NCBI GenBank assembly: GCA_038521625.1 | Contig: JBCBKP010000031.1 | Span: 1-39,569 of the forward strand | Direction: 5' to 3' | Source of the DNA: JBCBKP01 sp038521625 | Lineage (GTDB): Bacteria; Planctomycetota; Phycisphaerae; Phycisphaerales; UBA1924 | Length of the DNA: 39,569 nucleotides | Part shown: positions 31,489 through 39,094 of the stretch, one piece after another | How the letters are laid out: each line of letters starts with the position of its first letter | Position numbering within the stretch: position 1 is the stretch's first letter | Position numbers and translations under genes: made by a program | The notes under the pieces: model-generated | The model's database searches: none | What the model was told of the DNA's origin: nothing | What the model saw: the letters and a program-made list of their open reading frames with translations, nothing else

Positions 31489-32454
31489 ATGGTCATGGGC
31501 GCCCGGACGGCCATTTCGCAGGATCCTCTCGATGAGGCGGTGGGTGCGCGATTGGTCGCCGGCGCGGTGATCGCGCTCTTGGTGCAGGTCGTGGTGCTGG
31601 CGGCCCTCGGCTGGACGAGTTCTTCGTCGCCGGCGTCGCGGGCCGCGGGGCACATGAACGACCGGGAGCCGCGCGAACGGCAGCTCGCGGTCGGCGTGCA
31701 GGAATCCAGCGTGGTGACGGTGAACTGGCTGGGGTACGACGCGCCGCGGCCGCAGGAATCGACGCGTCAGGCGGAGCAGGAGCAGCCGCAGGTGGCGGTG
31801 GCGCCGCTGTCGCCGGTGGATGCGCCCGGCGCGGCGCCGACGCCGACGAGCCGTGCGAGCGAGAGCGCACCGGCCTCGGCCTCGGCGGCATCGCCCGAGC
31901 TGATCCCGCCGGCGGTGGAGGGCCCTGACCCGGCGGTGCCGATCGCGCCGGCCGAGGCGTCGGAGCGGCCGGCGGATCAGGAGGCGACCGAGTCGGAGCG
32001 GGAGCCGTCGGAGCGGCCGAGCGAGTCGGAATCAGAGGGCGCGGGCGAGTCGCCCTCGCCGCCGGAGCCGGGCGGGAGCACGAACGAGGGCGCGCCGGAC
32101 GATTCGGAGGCGACGGCGACGAGCAAGGAGCCCGCGGAGGTGAGCCGGCGCGGGCAGGTGGTGGCGCGTGAGGGGCTGGAGATCAAGACGCGGCTGCCTG
32201 ACCAGCACATCTACACGCGGTTCCTGACACGGATCGTGCGGAACCCGGTGTTCGTGGTCTCGTTCGGTCGCGACGGGACGGCGTACGACGTGAACTACGT
32301 GCGCGTGAACGGGCGGGCGCAGGGCTCGGGCTCGCCGGAGTACGACGAGGCGTTGATCGACGCGTTGTACCTGTGGACGGCGAGCGGCGAGGGGCTCTCC
32401 GAGCTCGACGAGGACGGCACGGTGGATCTCGAGTTCCGGATCATGGTGCGCTGA
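31489..32454 (+). CDS. TonB/TolA-like envelope-spanning protein
   Basis: The 321-aa product has one N-terminal membrane helix (about 22-43, LVAGAVIALLVQVVVLAALG). A long Pro/Glu/Ser-rich periplasm-spanning linker (about 60-235) follows. The compact C-terminal domain of about 85 residues carries FVVSFGRDGTAYDVNYV and ends DGTVDLEFRIMVR, like a TonB C-terminal domain. With the preceding ExbD it forms a likely energy-transducing pair for an outer-membrane receptor. The start could be ATG 31489 or 31495. TonB versus TolA cannot be settled from the sequence. Confidence 0.78.
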   Translation: MVMGARTAISQDPLDEAVGARLVAGAVIALLVQVVVLAALGWTSSSSPASRAAGHMNDREPRERQLAVGVQESSVVTVNWLGYDAPRPQESTRQAEQEQPQVAVAPLSPVDAPGAAPTPTSRASESAPASASAASPELIPPAVEGPDPAVPIAPAEASERPADQEATESEREPSERPSESESEGAGESPSPPEPGGSTNEGAPDDSEATATSKEPAEVSRRGQVVAREGLEIKTRLPDQHIYTRFLTRIVRNPVFVVSFGRDGTAYDVNYVRVNGRAQGSGSPEYDEALIDALYLWTASGEGLSELDEDGTVDLEFRIMVR

Positions 32455-32478
32455 GTTCGGGACGATGATGGGGTTGCG

Positions 32479-33078
32479 ATGCGGCGCGTTGGTCTGGCCA
32501 GCTCGGTTGTGATGGGGGTGCTCGGGGGGCTGTGCGGCGCGGCGGATGCGCAGACTGGCGGCTCCATCCTGGACCGCGCCTTCCGCGTGGATCAGGGGCT
32601 GTCGGACCAGGGGCCGCTGGGGACGAGCCTGAGGGCGATCGATCCGGGGCTGCGTCGGGTGGGCGGATTCGGTGAGCTCTTGCAGCTCCCGACGTCGGAC
32701 GGCCGGGACGTCTTCGCGCGGCGGAGCGGCGGCATCACGGCGGTGTTCGAGCGGTCGGTGTACGTCGGCCCGTTCGCGACGATCCCGCCGGGGACGACGT
32801 TCGTGATCGGCGAGGTGCCGGACTGGTTCGCCGCGCGGTACGGGCTCGCGGAGGAGGCGTCGCCCGAGGTGCAGGCGCGGCGGTTGGACTACCGGATCGA
32901 GCCGGGGTTGGGGCTGGAGTCGCTGGAACCGGTGAACCGGGTGAACCGTGCGAAGCCGACGATGCGTCGGGATCGGTACCGGCGTTCGATCGAGGAGCTG
33001 CTGCGGGAGGCGGTCCGGCGCAGCGACGGAACGCCGAAGGCACCGAGCGACGGTGGCGCGGGGGAAACCCGTCGCTGA
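32479..33078 (+). CDS. Secreted hypothetical protein, 199 aa
   Basis: Exported: a signal peptide covers about 1-25 (MRRVGLASSVVMGVLGGLCG, cleavage near ADAQ). The mature protein has strand-rich segments (GGITAVFERSVYVGPFATIPP, VIGEVPDWFAARYG) and a basic, Arg-rich C-terminus (RRDRYRRSIEELL). No family recognised. It follows the TonB-like gene by 24 nt and may be in the same operon. Its last codons and TGA stop lie in a subtype A dispersed repeat, so the original end may have been altered by that element. Confidence 0.7.
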   Translation: MRRVGLASSVVMGVLGGLCGAADAQTGGSILDRAFRVDQGLSDQGPLGTSLRAIDPGLRRVGGFGELLQLPTSDGRDVFARRSGGITAVFERSVYVGPFATIPPGTTFVIGEVPDWFAARYGLAEEASPEVQARRLDYRIEPGLGLESLEPVNRVNRAKPTMRRDRYRRSIEELLREAVRRSDGTPKAPSDGGAGETRR

Positions 33079-33094
33079 CGCTCCGGGCTCTCGG
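33065..33094. repeat. Dispersed 30-bp repeat, subtype A
   Basis: The copy opens AAACCCGTCGCTGACGCTCC and ends GGGCTCTCGG. It supplies the TGA stop (33076-33078) of the secreted-protein gene. A partial relative (CTCGCTGACGCGATCCGGGT) follows at about 33130-33149. Confidence 0.75.
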
Positions 33095-33191
33095 ATCCGT
33101 CGCGAGCTCCGGTTGTGAGATGTCGTCGTCTCGCTGACGCGATCCGGGTGTTACGCGATCTGGGCGTGATCGGTGTGCGGCGTTGGGCCTC

Positions 33192-33221
33192 ACCCGTTGG
33201 TCACGCGAGGGGCTCGTCGGG
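33192..33221. repeat. Dispersed 30-bp repeat, subtype B
   Basis: The copy opens ACCCGTTGGTCACGCGAGGG and ends GCTCGTCGGG. It sits in the 170-bp gap between the convergent secreted-protein gene and floA, in the same orientation as 15791-15820. Confidence 0.75.
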
Positions 33222-33248
33222 AGCGGGGCGTCGTCAGGATCGGGCGTG

Positions 33249-34271
33249 TCAGGCGATGGGGCCTTCGCCGTTGTTGTCGTGGTCGTCGTCGCCGGCGATG
33301 GACTGTCGCATGGAGGTGTCGGCGACGACGTTCTTCATGCGGTAGTAGTCCATGATGCCCATGTTGCCGTTGCGGAAGGCGTCGGCCATGGCGCGGGGCA
33401 CCTCGGCCTCGGCGAGGACGACGGAGGCGCGGTTCTTCTGCTCTTCGGCGCGGAATTCTTGTTCCTGGGCCATGGCCATGGCGCGGCGCTTCTCGGCCTC
33501 GGCCTGGAAGCGTCGCTTGTCGGCCTCGGCCTGGTCGAGCTGGAGCTTGGCGCCGATGTTCTCGCCGACGTCGACGTCGGCGATGTCGATGGAGAGGATC
33601 TCGAAGGCGGTGCCGGCGTCGAGGCCGCGGGCCATCACGACCTTGGAGATGTTGTCGGGGTTCTCGAGGACCTCCTCGTGGCTGCCGGCCGAGCCGATCG
33701 AGGAGACGATGCCCTCGCCGACGCGGGCGATGACGGTCTCCTCGGTGGCGCCGCCGACGAGGCGTTCGAGGTTGGTGCGGACGGTGACGCGTGCGCGGGC
33801 CTTGAGCTGGATGCCGTTCTTGGCGACCGCGTCGATGGTGGTGCGTCCGAGGGAGGGGTTGGGGCAGTCGATGACCTTGGGGTTCACCGAGGTGTTGACG
33901 GCGTCGAGGATGTCGCGTCCGGCGAGGTCGATGGAGGCGGCGGTGTCCCAGTCGAGGCCGATGCGGGCGCGCTTGGCGGCGATGAGTGCGGAGACGACGT
34001 TGGGGATGCGGCCGCCGGCGAGGAAGTGGGTCTCGAGCTGGTTGGTGGAGATGTCGATGCCGGCCTTGACGGCGCGGATGCGGCTGAAGACGACGGTGCG
34101 CGGTTCGACCTTCCTGAATCGCATCGCGACGATGTCGAGCAGCCCGACGCGCGCGTTGGAGAGCAGGGCCTGGAACCACAGGCTGATGAAGCTGCCGGCG
34201 AAGGCGATGAACACGAGGCCGACGACGACGACAACGCCGATGAGGACCCACCAGATGGCATCAAGAGTCAA
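33249..34271 (-). CDS. floA: Flotillin-like protein FloA
   Basis: FloA is a membrane-microdomain scaffold that organises lipid-raft-like regions and often works with NfeD proteins. The 340-aa product has an N-terminal membrane hairpin (WWVLIGVVVVVGLVFIAFAG), then the FloA core with VAMRFRKVEPRTVV and AVKAGIDISTNQLETHFLAGG. It ends with a coiled coil rich in Glu-Ala-Lys (QAEADKRRFQAEAEKRRAMA). The TTG start at 34271 has GGGAGA about 6 nt upstream, and a TATACT -10 (34314-34319, minus) gives its own promoter. It lies 78 nt after the short NfeD gene on the same strand. Confidence 0.93.
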   Translation of the reverse strand: MTLDAIWWVLIGVVVVVGLVFIAFAGSFISLWFQALLSNARVGLLDIVAMRFRKVEPRTVVFSRIRAVKAGIDISTNQLETHFLAGGRIPNVVSALIAAKRARIGLDWDTAASIDLAGRDILDAVNTSVNPKVIDCPNPSLGRTTIDAVAKNGIQLKARARVTVRTNLERLVGGATEETVIARVGEGIVSSIGSAGSHEEVLENPDNISKVVMARGLDAGTAFEILSIDIADVDVGENIGAKLQLDQAEADKRRFQAEAEKRRAMAMAQEQEFRAEEQKNRASVVLAEAEVPRAMADAFRNGNMGIMDYYRMKNVVADTSMRQSIAGDDDHDNNGEGPIA

Positions 34272-34313
34272 ACCGCGTCTCCCGTATGGGCGGGTGTTTC
34301 TCGCCCGCGGCGG

Positions 34314-34319
34314 AGTATA
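34314..34319 (-). promoter_or_regulatory. Putative -10 box of floA
   Basis: TATACT (minus) is the best -10 match in the window. It predicts a leader of about 35 nt that includes the GGGAGA ribosome site and a small GGGCG/CGCCC hairpin. Confidence 0.5.
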
Positions 34320-34349
34320 CGGGTGGGGTCGGGCGGGGGCGGCGGTCCG

Positions 34350-34871
34350 CTAGGCGCGTCGGACGCGGAGCTCGTGGAGGTCGATGCCGATGACCTCGAT
34401 TCGATCGCCGGCCTCGATCCAGCCGTCCTCGGCGAGGGCCTCGGATTCGACCGGATCGGCTCCCTCGGCGGCGTCGAGTCGGACGAGGCCGATCGGGCGG
34501 AGGTCGCTGAGGGCCTCGCCGCGGCGTCCGATGAGGGCGAGGCGTTCGCGCTCGGCCTGGATCTCGTCGAGCTCGCGTTCGGCGGCGGCGTCGTCGGATT
34601 CGGCGCCGATGAGCTTTCGCCCGAAGGGCGTGTACGGCAGCGCGTTGACGGACCAGAAGAAGGCGATCGGCCCGAGGACGAGGACCGTGAGCAGCCCGGT
34701 GACGCCCCATCCGACGTCGTGGCGGAAGAGCATGTAGATGCCCGCGACGGCGAGGACAAACGAGATCGCGGCGATGACGCCGCCGGAGGGGATGAAGGCC
34801 TCGGCGACGATCAGCAGGAGGCTGAGCAGCACGAGGACGACGCCCCAGAAGAGCAGCGCTTCGCCGGTCAC
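34350..34871 (-). CDS. nfeD: Short NfeD-family membrane protein
   Basis: A 173-aa NfeD protein with three membrane helices (about 5-25, 28-50 and 56-78), a charged linker and a C-terminal OB-like NfeD domain (about 105-173: RGEALSDLRPIG at the start, then WIEAGDRIEVIGID). The GTG start overlaps the stop of the long NfeD gene (GTGA). Together with the long NfeD and FloA it forms the usual NfeD-FloA operon. Its soluble domain probably binds FloA, by family precedent. Confidence 0.86.
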   Translation of the reverse strand: MTGEALLFWGVVLVLLSLLLIVAEAFIPSGGVIAAISFVLAVAGIYMLFRHDVGWGVTGLLTVLVLGPIAFFWSVNALPYTPFGRKLIGAESDDAAAERELDEIQAERERLALIGRRGEALSDLRPIGLVRLDAAEGADPVESEALAEDGWIEAGDRIEVIGIDLHELRVRRA

Positions 34872-36778
34872 GCGGTGTCTCCTTCGCGGCGTGGTTCGGC
34901 GGGGCGGACGCGCAGGCTGAATCCCTGCGAGCCGAGGACCTCGACGGGCTGCCCGGCCTCGATGTAGCCGCGGGTCGCGATGGCGTCGTAGGCGCGGCCG
35001 TCGACGCGGACGCGTCCGGAGGGTCGGAGCGGTGAGATGGTCTCGCCGATCGCGCCGGGCTCGACGTCGTCGGAGTCGGCGCGGGCGGCGGCCTCGAGGA
35101 CGCCGACGGTGGTGGGCTCGGGTGTCTGGAGGATGAGACGCTTGAGCAGCGGCAGGCTCTCGGCGTTGCGGAGCAGGAAGAAGGCGCCGATGCCGGCGGT
35201 GACGAGGCCGAGGAGCGTGGTGGTCGCGCCGGTGAGCAGCGAGCCGGCGCCGGCGCTGCCGAAGGAAGGGCCGTCGGGGACGAAGGTGAGCATGATGCCG
35301 ACGAACATGGCGCCGATGCCGGCGAGCCCGAAGACGCCGAAGCCCGGTATGAGCAGCAGTTCAACCGCAACGAGGATGATCCCCGCGGCGATGAGGATGA
35401 GTTCGAGGGCGCCGGCGAAGTCGGTGAGCAGCGACGGGACGATCAGGGCGCCGAGCGCGGCGGCGGCGGCGACGCCGGCGAAGATGACGCCCGGGTTGGT
35501 CATCTCGATGAGCATGCCGAGCAGGAAGACCGCGATCAGGAGGATCCGGACGGGCAGGCTCGACATGAATCGCGCGAGCTTGTACTCCCAGCCCATGTTG
35601 ACGCGTGCGAGCTCGTCGGCGCCGAAGAACTCCTTGAGCTGCTCGTCGTTGGTGATGCTGGCGGCGGAGAAGCCGAAGCGGTCGAGCTCGTCGCTGCGCA
35701 TGACGATCGGCGCGGTGCCGTCGGTGACGTAGACGGGGTTGATGAAGCGGCCCTTGAGCGCGGGCGTGATGGCGGGGCGGGTGGTCTCGGTCTCGAGGCC
35801 CTCGGAGATGCTCTCGCTCACGTCCGCGAGGGCGTCGCTGGCCGGGTTGAAGCGGCGTTCCTCTGTGATCTCGAAGACTTCCTGGGTATCGGTGGGTCCC
35901 TGCGGGCCCGGCGGCGGCGTCGCGGCGTCCGCGGCCTGCTCGCCCGGTGGGGTCTGCGGGACGGTCTGGGGTGTGGTCTGGGGTGTGGTCTGGGGGGCGC
36001 TGTATTCGGTGCCGGCGCGTCCGCCGGGGACCGAGGCGAGCGCGGGCTTGCCGCGGACGGGCTCGGCGTCGAAGAGGGCGCGGTGCTCGGACTCGTTGAT
36101 GAAGAGGACGCGTCCGGTCTCGGTGTCCTCGACGGCCCAGAGCTCGACGCCGTCGACGACGATCGCCTGGACGAGGTACTCGTCGTATCCGTTGCGGCGT
36201 GCGGACTCGGTGACGTCGGCGAGCAGCGGGGGCAGCAGCTTGACGCGTTCGTCGGGCGTGAGCCCGCGCAGGCCGGTCATGGTGGCGGTGACGGGGAAGG
36301 CGTCGCCCATCGATGCTGTTGGCGCGGCGACGATCTCGCGGCAGGCCAGCGCGAGGATGGCGCCGCCGCTGTAGGCGTCGTCGTTGACCCACGCGACGGT
36401 GTTGGCGATCGAGCTGGACTTGATCGACTGGGAGGTGCCGAGCACCGCGCCGAGCTCGCCGCCGGGCGTGTCGAGTTCGATGACGACGGCGTCGGCGCCG
36501 GCCTTCTCGGCCTGGGCGAGGCGCCGGTTGACGCTGGCCTCGGTCCAGCGGTCGATGCCGCCTTCGACGGTGATGACCACGACGTTCTTGGCGAGCCGGG
36601 CCGCGGGGACGCTGGCGGGGGCCGCGGGGCCCGTGGCGGGGTCGGTGGCGGGCTGGATCCAGCCGGGGGCGAGCGAGAGCAGCGCGGCGAGCAGCATGAC
36701 GGCGCGTCGCGTCAGGGCGATGCCGCCCGGTCGGTGGGCCCCGTTGCTGCGGATTCGATCGGATGTTCTCACGGCCAT
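34868..36778 (-). CDS. NfeD1b-type membrane-bound ClpP-class serine protease
   Basis: The 636-aa long NfeD protein. An N-terminal signal/anchor covers about 24-43. A ClpP-class protease domain (about 65-230) has VVVITVEGGIDRW, IELDTPGGELG, the catalytic Ser in DDAYSGGAILALA and the following AAPTASMGDAFPV; the catalytic Lys is not identified with certainty. A PQTTPQTTPQT linker repeat (about 261-276), five membrane helices (about 405-540) and a C-terminal OB-like NfeD domain (about 570-636) follow. A TAGACT box ends 1 nt before ATG 36778 and 7 nt before the in-frame GTG at 36772, so leaderless initiation at 36772 is possible. It heads the operon with the short NfeD and FloA. Confidence 0.88.
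   Translation of the reverse strand: MAVRTSDRIRSNGAHRPGGIALTRRAVMLLAALLSLAPGWIQPATDPATGPAAPASVPAARLAKNVVVITVEGGIDRWTEASVNRRLAQAEKAGADAVVIELDTPGGELGAVLGTSQSIKSSSIANTVAWVNDDAYSGGAILALACREIVAAPTASMGDAFPVTATMTGLRGLTPDERVKLLPPLLADVTESARRNGYDEYLVQAIVVDGVELWAVEDTETGRVLFINESEHRALFDAEPVRGKPALASVPGGRAGTEYSAPQTTPQTTPQTVPQTPPGEQAADAATPPPGPQGPTDTQEVFEITEERRFNPASDALADVSESISEGLETETTRPAITPALKGRFINPVYVTDGTAPIVMRSDELDRFGFSAASITNDEQLKEFFGADELARVNMGWEYKLARFMSSLPVRILLIAVFLLGMLIEMTNPGVIFAGVAAAAALGALIVPSLLTDFAGALELILIAAGIILVAVELLLIPGFGVFGLAGIGAMFVGIMLTFVPDGPSFGSAGAGSLLTGATTTLLGLVTAGIGAFFLLRNAESLPLLKRLILQTPEPTTVGVLEAAARADSDDVEPGAIGETISPLRPSGRVRVDGRAYDAIATRGYIEAGQPVEVLGSQGFSLRVRPAEPRREGDTA
35951..35998. repeat. 12-bp tandem repeat coding a PQTT linker
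   Basis: Four units with a 12-bp period, each beginning GGTCTG (35951, 35963, 35975, 35987). On the minus strand they encode the PQTT/PQTV linker of the long NfeD protein. The two middle units are identical (GGTCTGGGGTGT). Confidence 0.8.
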
Positions 36779-36779
36779 G

Positions 36780-36785
36780 AGTCTA
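36780..36785 (-). promoter_or_regulatory. Putative -10 box of the long NfeD operon
   Basis: TAGACT (minus) ends 1 nt before ATG 36778 and 7 nt before the in-frame GTG 36772. The spacing favours the GTG as a leaderless start if it follows the pattern of the other genes. Confidence 0.4.
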
Positions 36786-36826
36786 CTTCGGGCCCGAGGC
36801 GTTCCGGGTTTCGCGCGCGGATTCGG

Positions 36827-37375
36827 TTAGACGATCGCCGGCTCGGACTGCTCGATCGACCAGGTGAGCTCCGGGGCCGTGCAATCGATGTGCGCGGCGA
36901 AGAAGCCCGGGCGGGTCTGTCCGGGGCCGGCCTCGTGCTCTCGGATGAGGGGCCAGATGATCTTGCGGTCGGTCTCGGGCAGCGCGAGGGCGTCGATGGC
37001 GTCGTGGGGGTGCCAGGCGAGCTTGCCCTCGTCGATCTCGTGCTCGGGGACCACGACCGGGCCGAGGACGCGGTAGTAGAACAGCAGCCAGTGTCCCCGG
37101 CCCTCGAAGGCGGTCTCGGCGATGAGTCCGCCGAGGTGGAGGCGCTCGATCGGGACGTCGATCCCGGCCTCTTCCTTGATCTCGCGGACGGCGCACTGGG
37201 CGGGGCTCTCTCCGGTGGCGACGTCGAGCTTCCCTCCGATGGGGGAGAAGAGCCCCTTGTTCGGTGTTCGTTTGCGTTCGAGGAGCAGGACGCGTCCGTC
37301 GGCGTCGCGCAGGTCGCAGAGGCAGGCGAGCTTGTAGGGGAGCTCTGTTGTCGATCCGTGCGCGGCGTGGTTCAC
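36827..37375 (-). CDS. NUDIX hydrolase, MutT/8-oxo-dGTP type
   Basis: A 182-aa NUDIX enzyme that would hydrolyse a nucleoside diphosphate linked to another moiety, such as oxidised dGTP. The Nudix box is GGKLDVATGE followed by SPAQCAVREIKEEAGI, the REIKEEAG core being perfect; two extra residues lie before the first Glu. NKGLFSPIGGKL resembles MTH1/MutT-type enzymes. About 60 C-terminal residues are specific. The GTG at 37375 follows TACGCT by 5 nt and is preferred over the upstream start of the long frame, which overlaps murC. It is divergent from murC. Confidence 0.87.
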   Translation of the reverse strand: MNHAAHGSTTELPYKLACLCDLRDADGRVLLLERKRTPNKGLFSPIGGKLDVATGESPAQCAVREIKEEAGIDVPIERLHLGGLIAETAFEGRGHWLLFYYRVLGPVVVPEHEIDEGKLAWHPHDAIDALALPETDRKIIWPLIREHEAGPGQTRPGFFAAHIDCTAPELTWSIEQSEPAIV

Positions 37376-37380
37376 GGCGA

Positions 37381-37386
37381 AGCGTA
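37381..37386 (-). promoter_or_regulatory. Putative -10 box of the NUDIX gene (leaderless)
   Basis: TACGCT (minus) ends 5 nt before the GTG at 37375. This is the same hexamer and spacing as nnrE. Confidence 0.5.
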
Positions 37387-37467
37387 CGGCTCCCGAACCG
37401 GGGCGGGGCGGATGTGCACACGCGGTGCACGGGCCGTGGGCTGCACGCGGTGCTCGGTGGCAACCGA

Positions 37468-37473
37468 TAGGGT
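37468..37473 (+). promoter_or_regulatory. Putative -10 box of murC
   Basis: TAGGGT lies 19 nt before the ATG at 37493 and is followed by a GGGAGA ribosome site, so the murC transcript would have a short leader. Confidence 0.35.
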
Positions 37474-37492
37474 CTCGGTGGGAGACCAGCGC

Positions 37493-39094
37493 ATGGAAGC
37501 CACGGGAGCCAGGACGGCTGTCGCGAGATCGTCTGTCGCGAGCGGGGCATCGGCCGCGGGTGCGGGCGGCGGGTTCGGCGCGGTGCTCGGCATGTCGAGG
37601 CCGTATCTGGTGGGCGTCGGCGGGGCCGGGATGTCGGCGCTGGGTCGGCTGCTGGCCGACTCGGGCGTGCCGGTCCGGGGCTCGGATTCGACGCCGTCGC
37701 CGGTGACCGAGTCGCTCGCCGGGGCGGGGATCGGCGTCGATCTGGACGAGCGGTCCGAGGTGCTGCCGGAGGACTCGGACGGGCTGGTGATCTCTGCGGC
37801 GATCCGCCCTGACCACGGCCAGGTGCTCGAGGCGGAGCGTCGCGGGCTGCCGGTGCTCGGGTACGCCGAGGCGCTTGGGCGTTGTCAATCGGTGCGGACG
37901 GGCGTCTCGATCGCGGGGACGCACGGGAAGAGCACGACGACGGCGATGCTCGGGTGCTGTCTGACCGACGCTGGGTTGGACCCGGCGGTGATCGTGGGCG
38001 CGACGTGCGGGCAGCTCGCGCGGGGTTGTCTCGAGACGCCGAAGCCGGGGCGCGGCTCGGTTCGCGGAACGAGCGTGGGCGCGCCCGGGGTTGGTTCACG
38101 CCTCGGATCGCCGAAGATCCCGGTCGGGTCGCTGGCGGGGCGGCCGGGGCTGCTGCTGGCCGAGGCGTGCGAGTTCAACCGGTCGTTCCTCCATCACCGG
38201 CCGTCGATGGCGTCGATCGCGAATCTCGAGGCGGACCATCTCGACGTGTACGGCTCGCTGGACGCGGTCGTGGAGGCGTTCGCGGGCTTCGCGTCGTTGC
38301 TGCCGGGCGAGGGCGACGGCGGGTATCTGCTCGTCGGTCACGACGGCGCGCACCGTCGCGAGGTGACGGCGGGTCTGGGCGCGCGGGTGGAGACGATCGG
38401 CTTCGCGCCGGGCGCCGACTGGCGTGTGAAGATCACGCGCGGGCTGATCGCGATGGACGGGCCGGACGGGGTTCGGCTTCGATGGTCGCTGTCGATGCCG
38501 GGCGAGCACAACGCGATGAACTCGGCGGTCGCGGCGGCGATGGCGGTCGTGGCGGGCGCGGACCCGTCGATGGTCGGGCGCTCGCTGTCGGCCTTCGAAG
38601 GTCTGGACCGCCGGCTGCAGCGGGTCGGGCGGCGGATCGTCCGCGACGGGCACGTGGTCGTCTACGACGACTACGGGCACCACCCGACGGAGATCGACCT
38701 GACGCTTCGGGCGCTGCGTGACCATCTGCGTCCCGAGGACGAGGGCGGGCGTCTGGTGGTGGTGTTCCAGCCGCACCAGCACAGCCGGACGCGGTTCCTG
38801 CTGGACGAATTCGCGCAGAGCTTCGGACAGGCGGACGTCGTGATCGTCCCGCACATCTACTTCGTGCGCGACTCGGAGGCTGAGAAGCAGCGCGTGAGCT
38901 CGGCGGATCTGGTGGACCGTCTGCGGGCCAAGGGCGTGCAGGCGATGCACCTGTACCCGTTCGAGGCGATCGTGGAGCAGCTCCAGAACGTCTGTCGCGC
39001 CGGCGACGTGCTCGTGGTGATGGGCGCGGGGCCGGTGTGGACGGTGGCGCGGGACTACCTCGCCGCGGGGCGCAGCCGGGACGCGCGCGGGTGA
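37493..39094 (+). CDS. murC: UDP-N-acetylmuramate-L-alanine ligase
   Basis: MurC adds L-Ala to UDP-MurNAc, the first peptide step of peptidoglycan precursor synthesis. The product is 533 aa from ATG 37493. An N-terminal extension of about 35 residues precedes YLVGVGGAGMSALG. The ATP site is AGTHGKSTTTAML. EACEFNRSFL, NLEADHLDVYG, VYDDYGHHPTEIDLTL and FQPHQHSRTRFL follow, all typical of Mur ligases. About 40 extra residues rich in G, P and S lie between GATCGQLARG and LLLAEACEF. A later ATG (MSRPYLVG) could be the true start. The stop overlaps the murB ATG (TGATG). Presence with murB indicates that peptidoglycan is made. Confidence 0.94.
   Translation: MEATGARTAVARSSVASGASAAGAGGGFGAVLGMSRPYLVGVGGAGMSALGRLLADSGVPVRGSDSTPSPVTESLAGAGIGVDLDERSEVLPEDSDGLVISAAIRPDHGQVLEAERRGLPVLGYAEALGRCQSVRTGVSIAGTHGKSTTTAMLGCCLTDAGLDPAVIVGATCGQLARGCLETPKPGRGSVRGTSVGAPGVGSRLGSPKIPVGSLAGRPGLLLAEACEFNRSFLHHRPSMASIANLEADHLDVYGSLDAVVEAFAGFASLLPGEGDGGYLLVGHDGAHRREVTAGLGARVETIGFAPGADWRVKITRGLIAMDGPDGVRLRWSLSMPGEHNAMNSAVAAAMAVVAGADPSMVGRSLSAFEGLDRRLQRVGRRIVRDGHVVVYDDYGHHPTEIDLTLRALRDHLRPEDEGGRLVVVFQPHQHSRTRFLLDEFAQSFGQADVVIVPHIYFVRDSEAEKQRVSSADLVDRLRAKGVQAMHLYPFEAIVEQLQNVCRAGDVLVVMGAGPVWTVARDYLAAGRSRDARG

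Noticed and set aside
36083..37492. Upstream extension of the murC frame by about 470 residues
   Set aside because: The extension overlaps the long NfeD and NUDIX genes on the other strand. A ribosome site and -10 box near 37468-37493 fit the shorter start.
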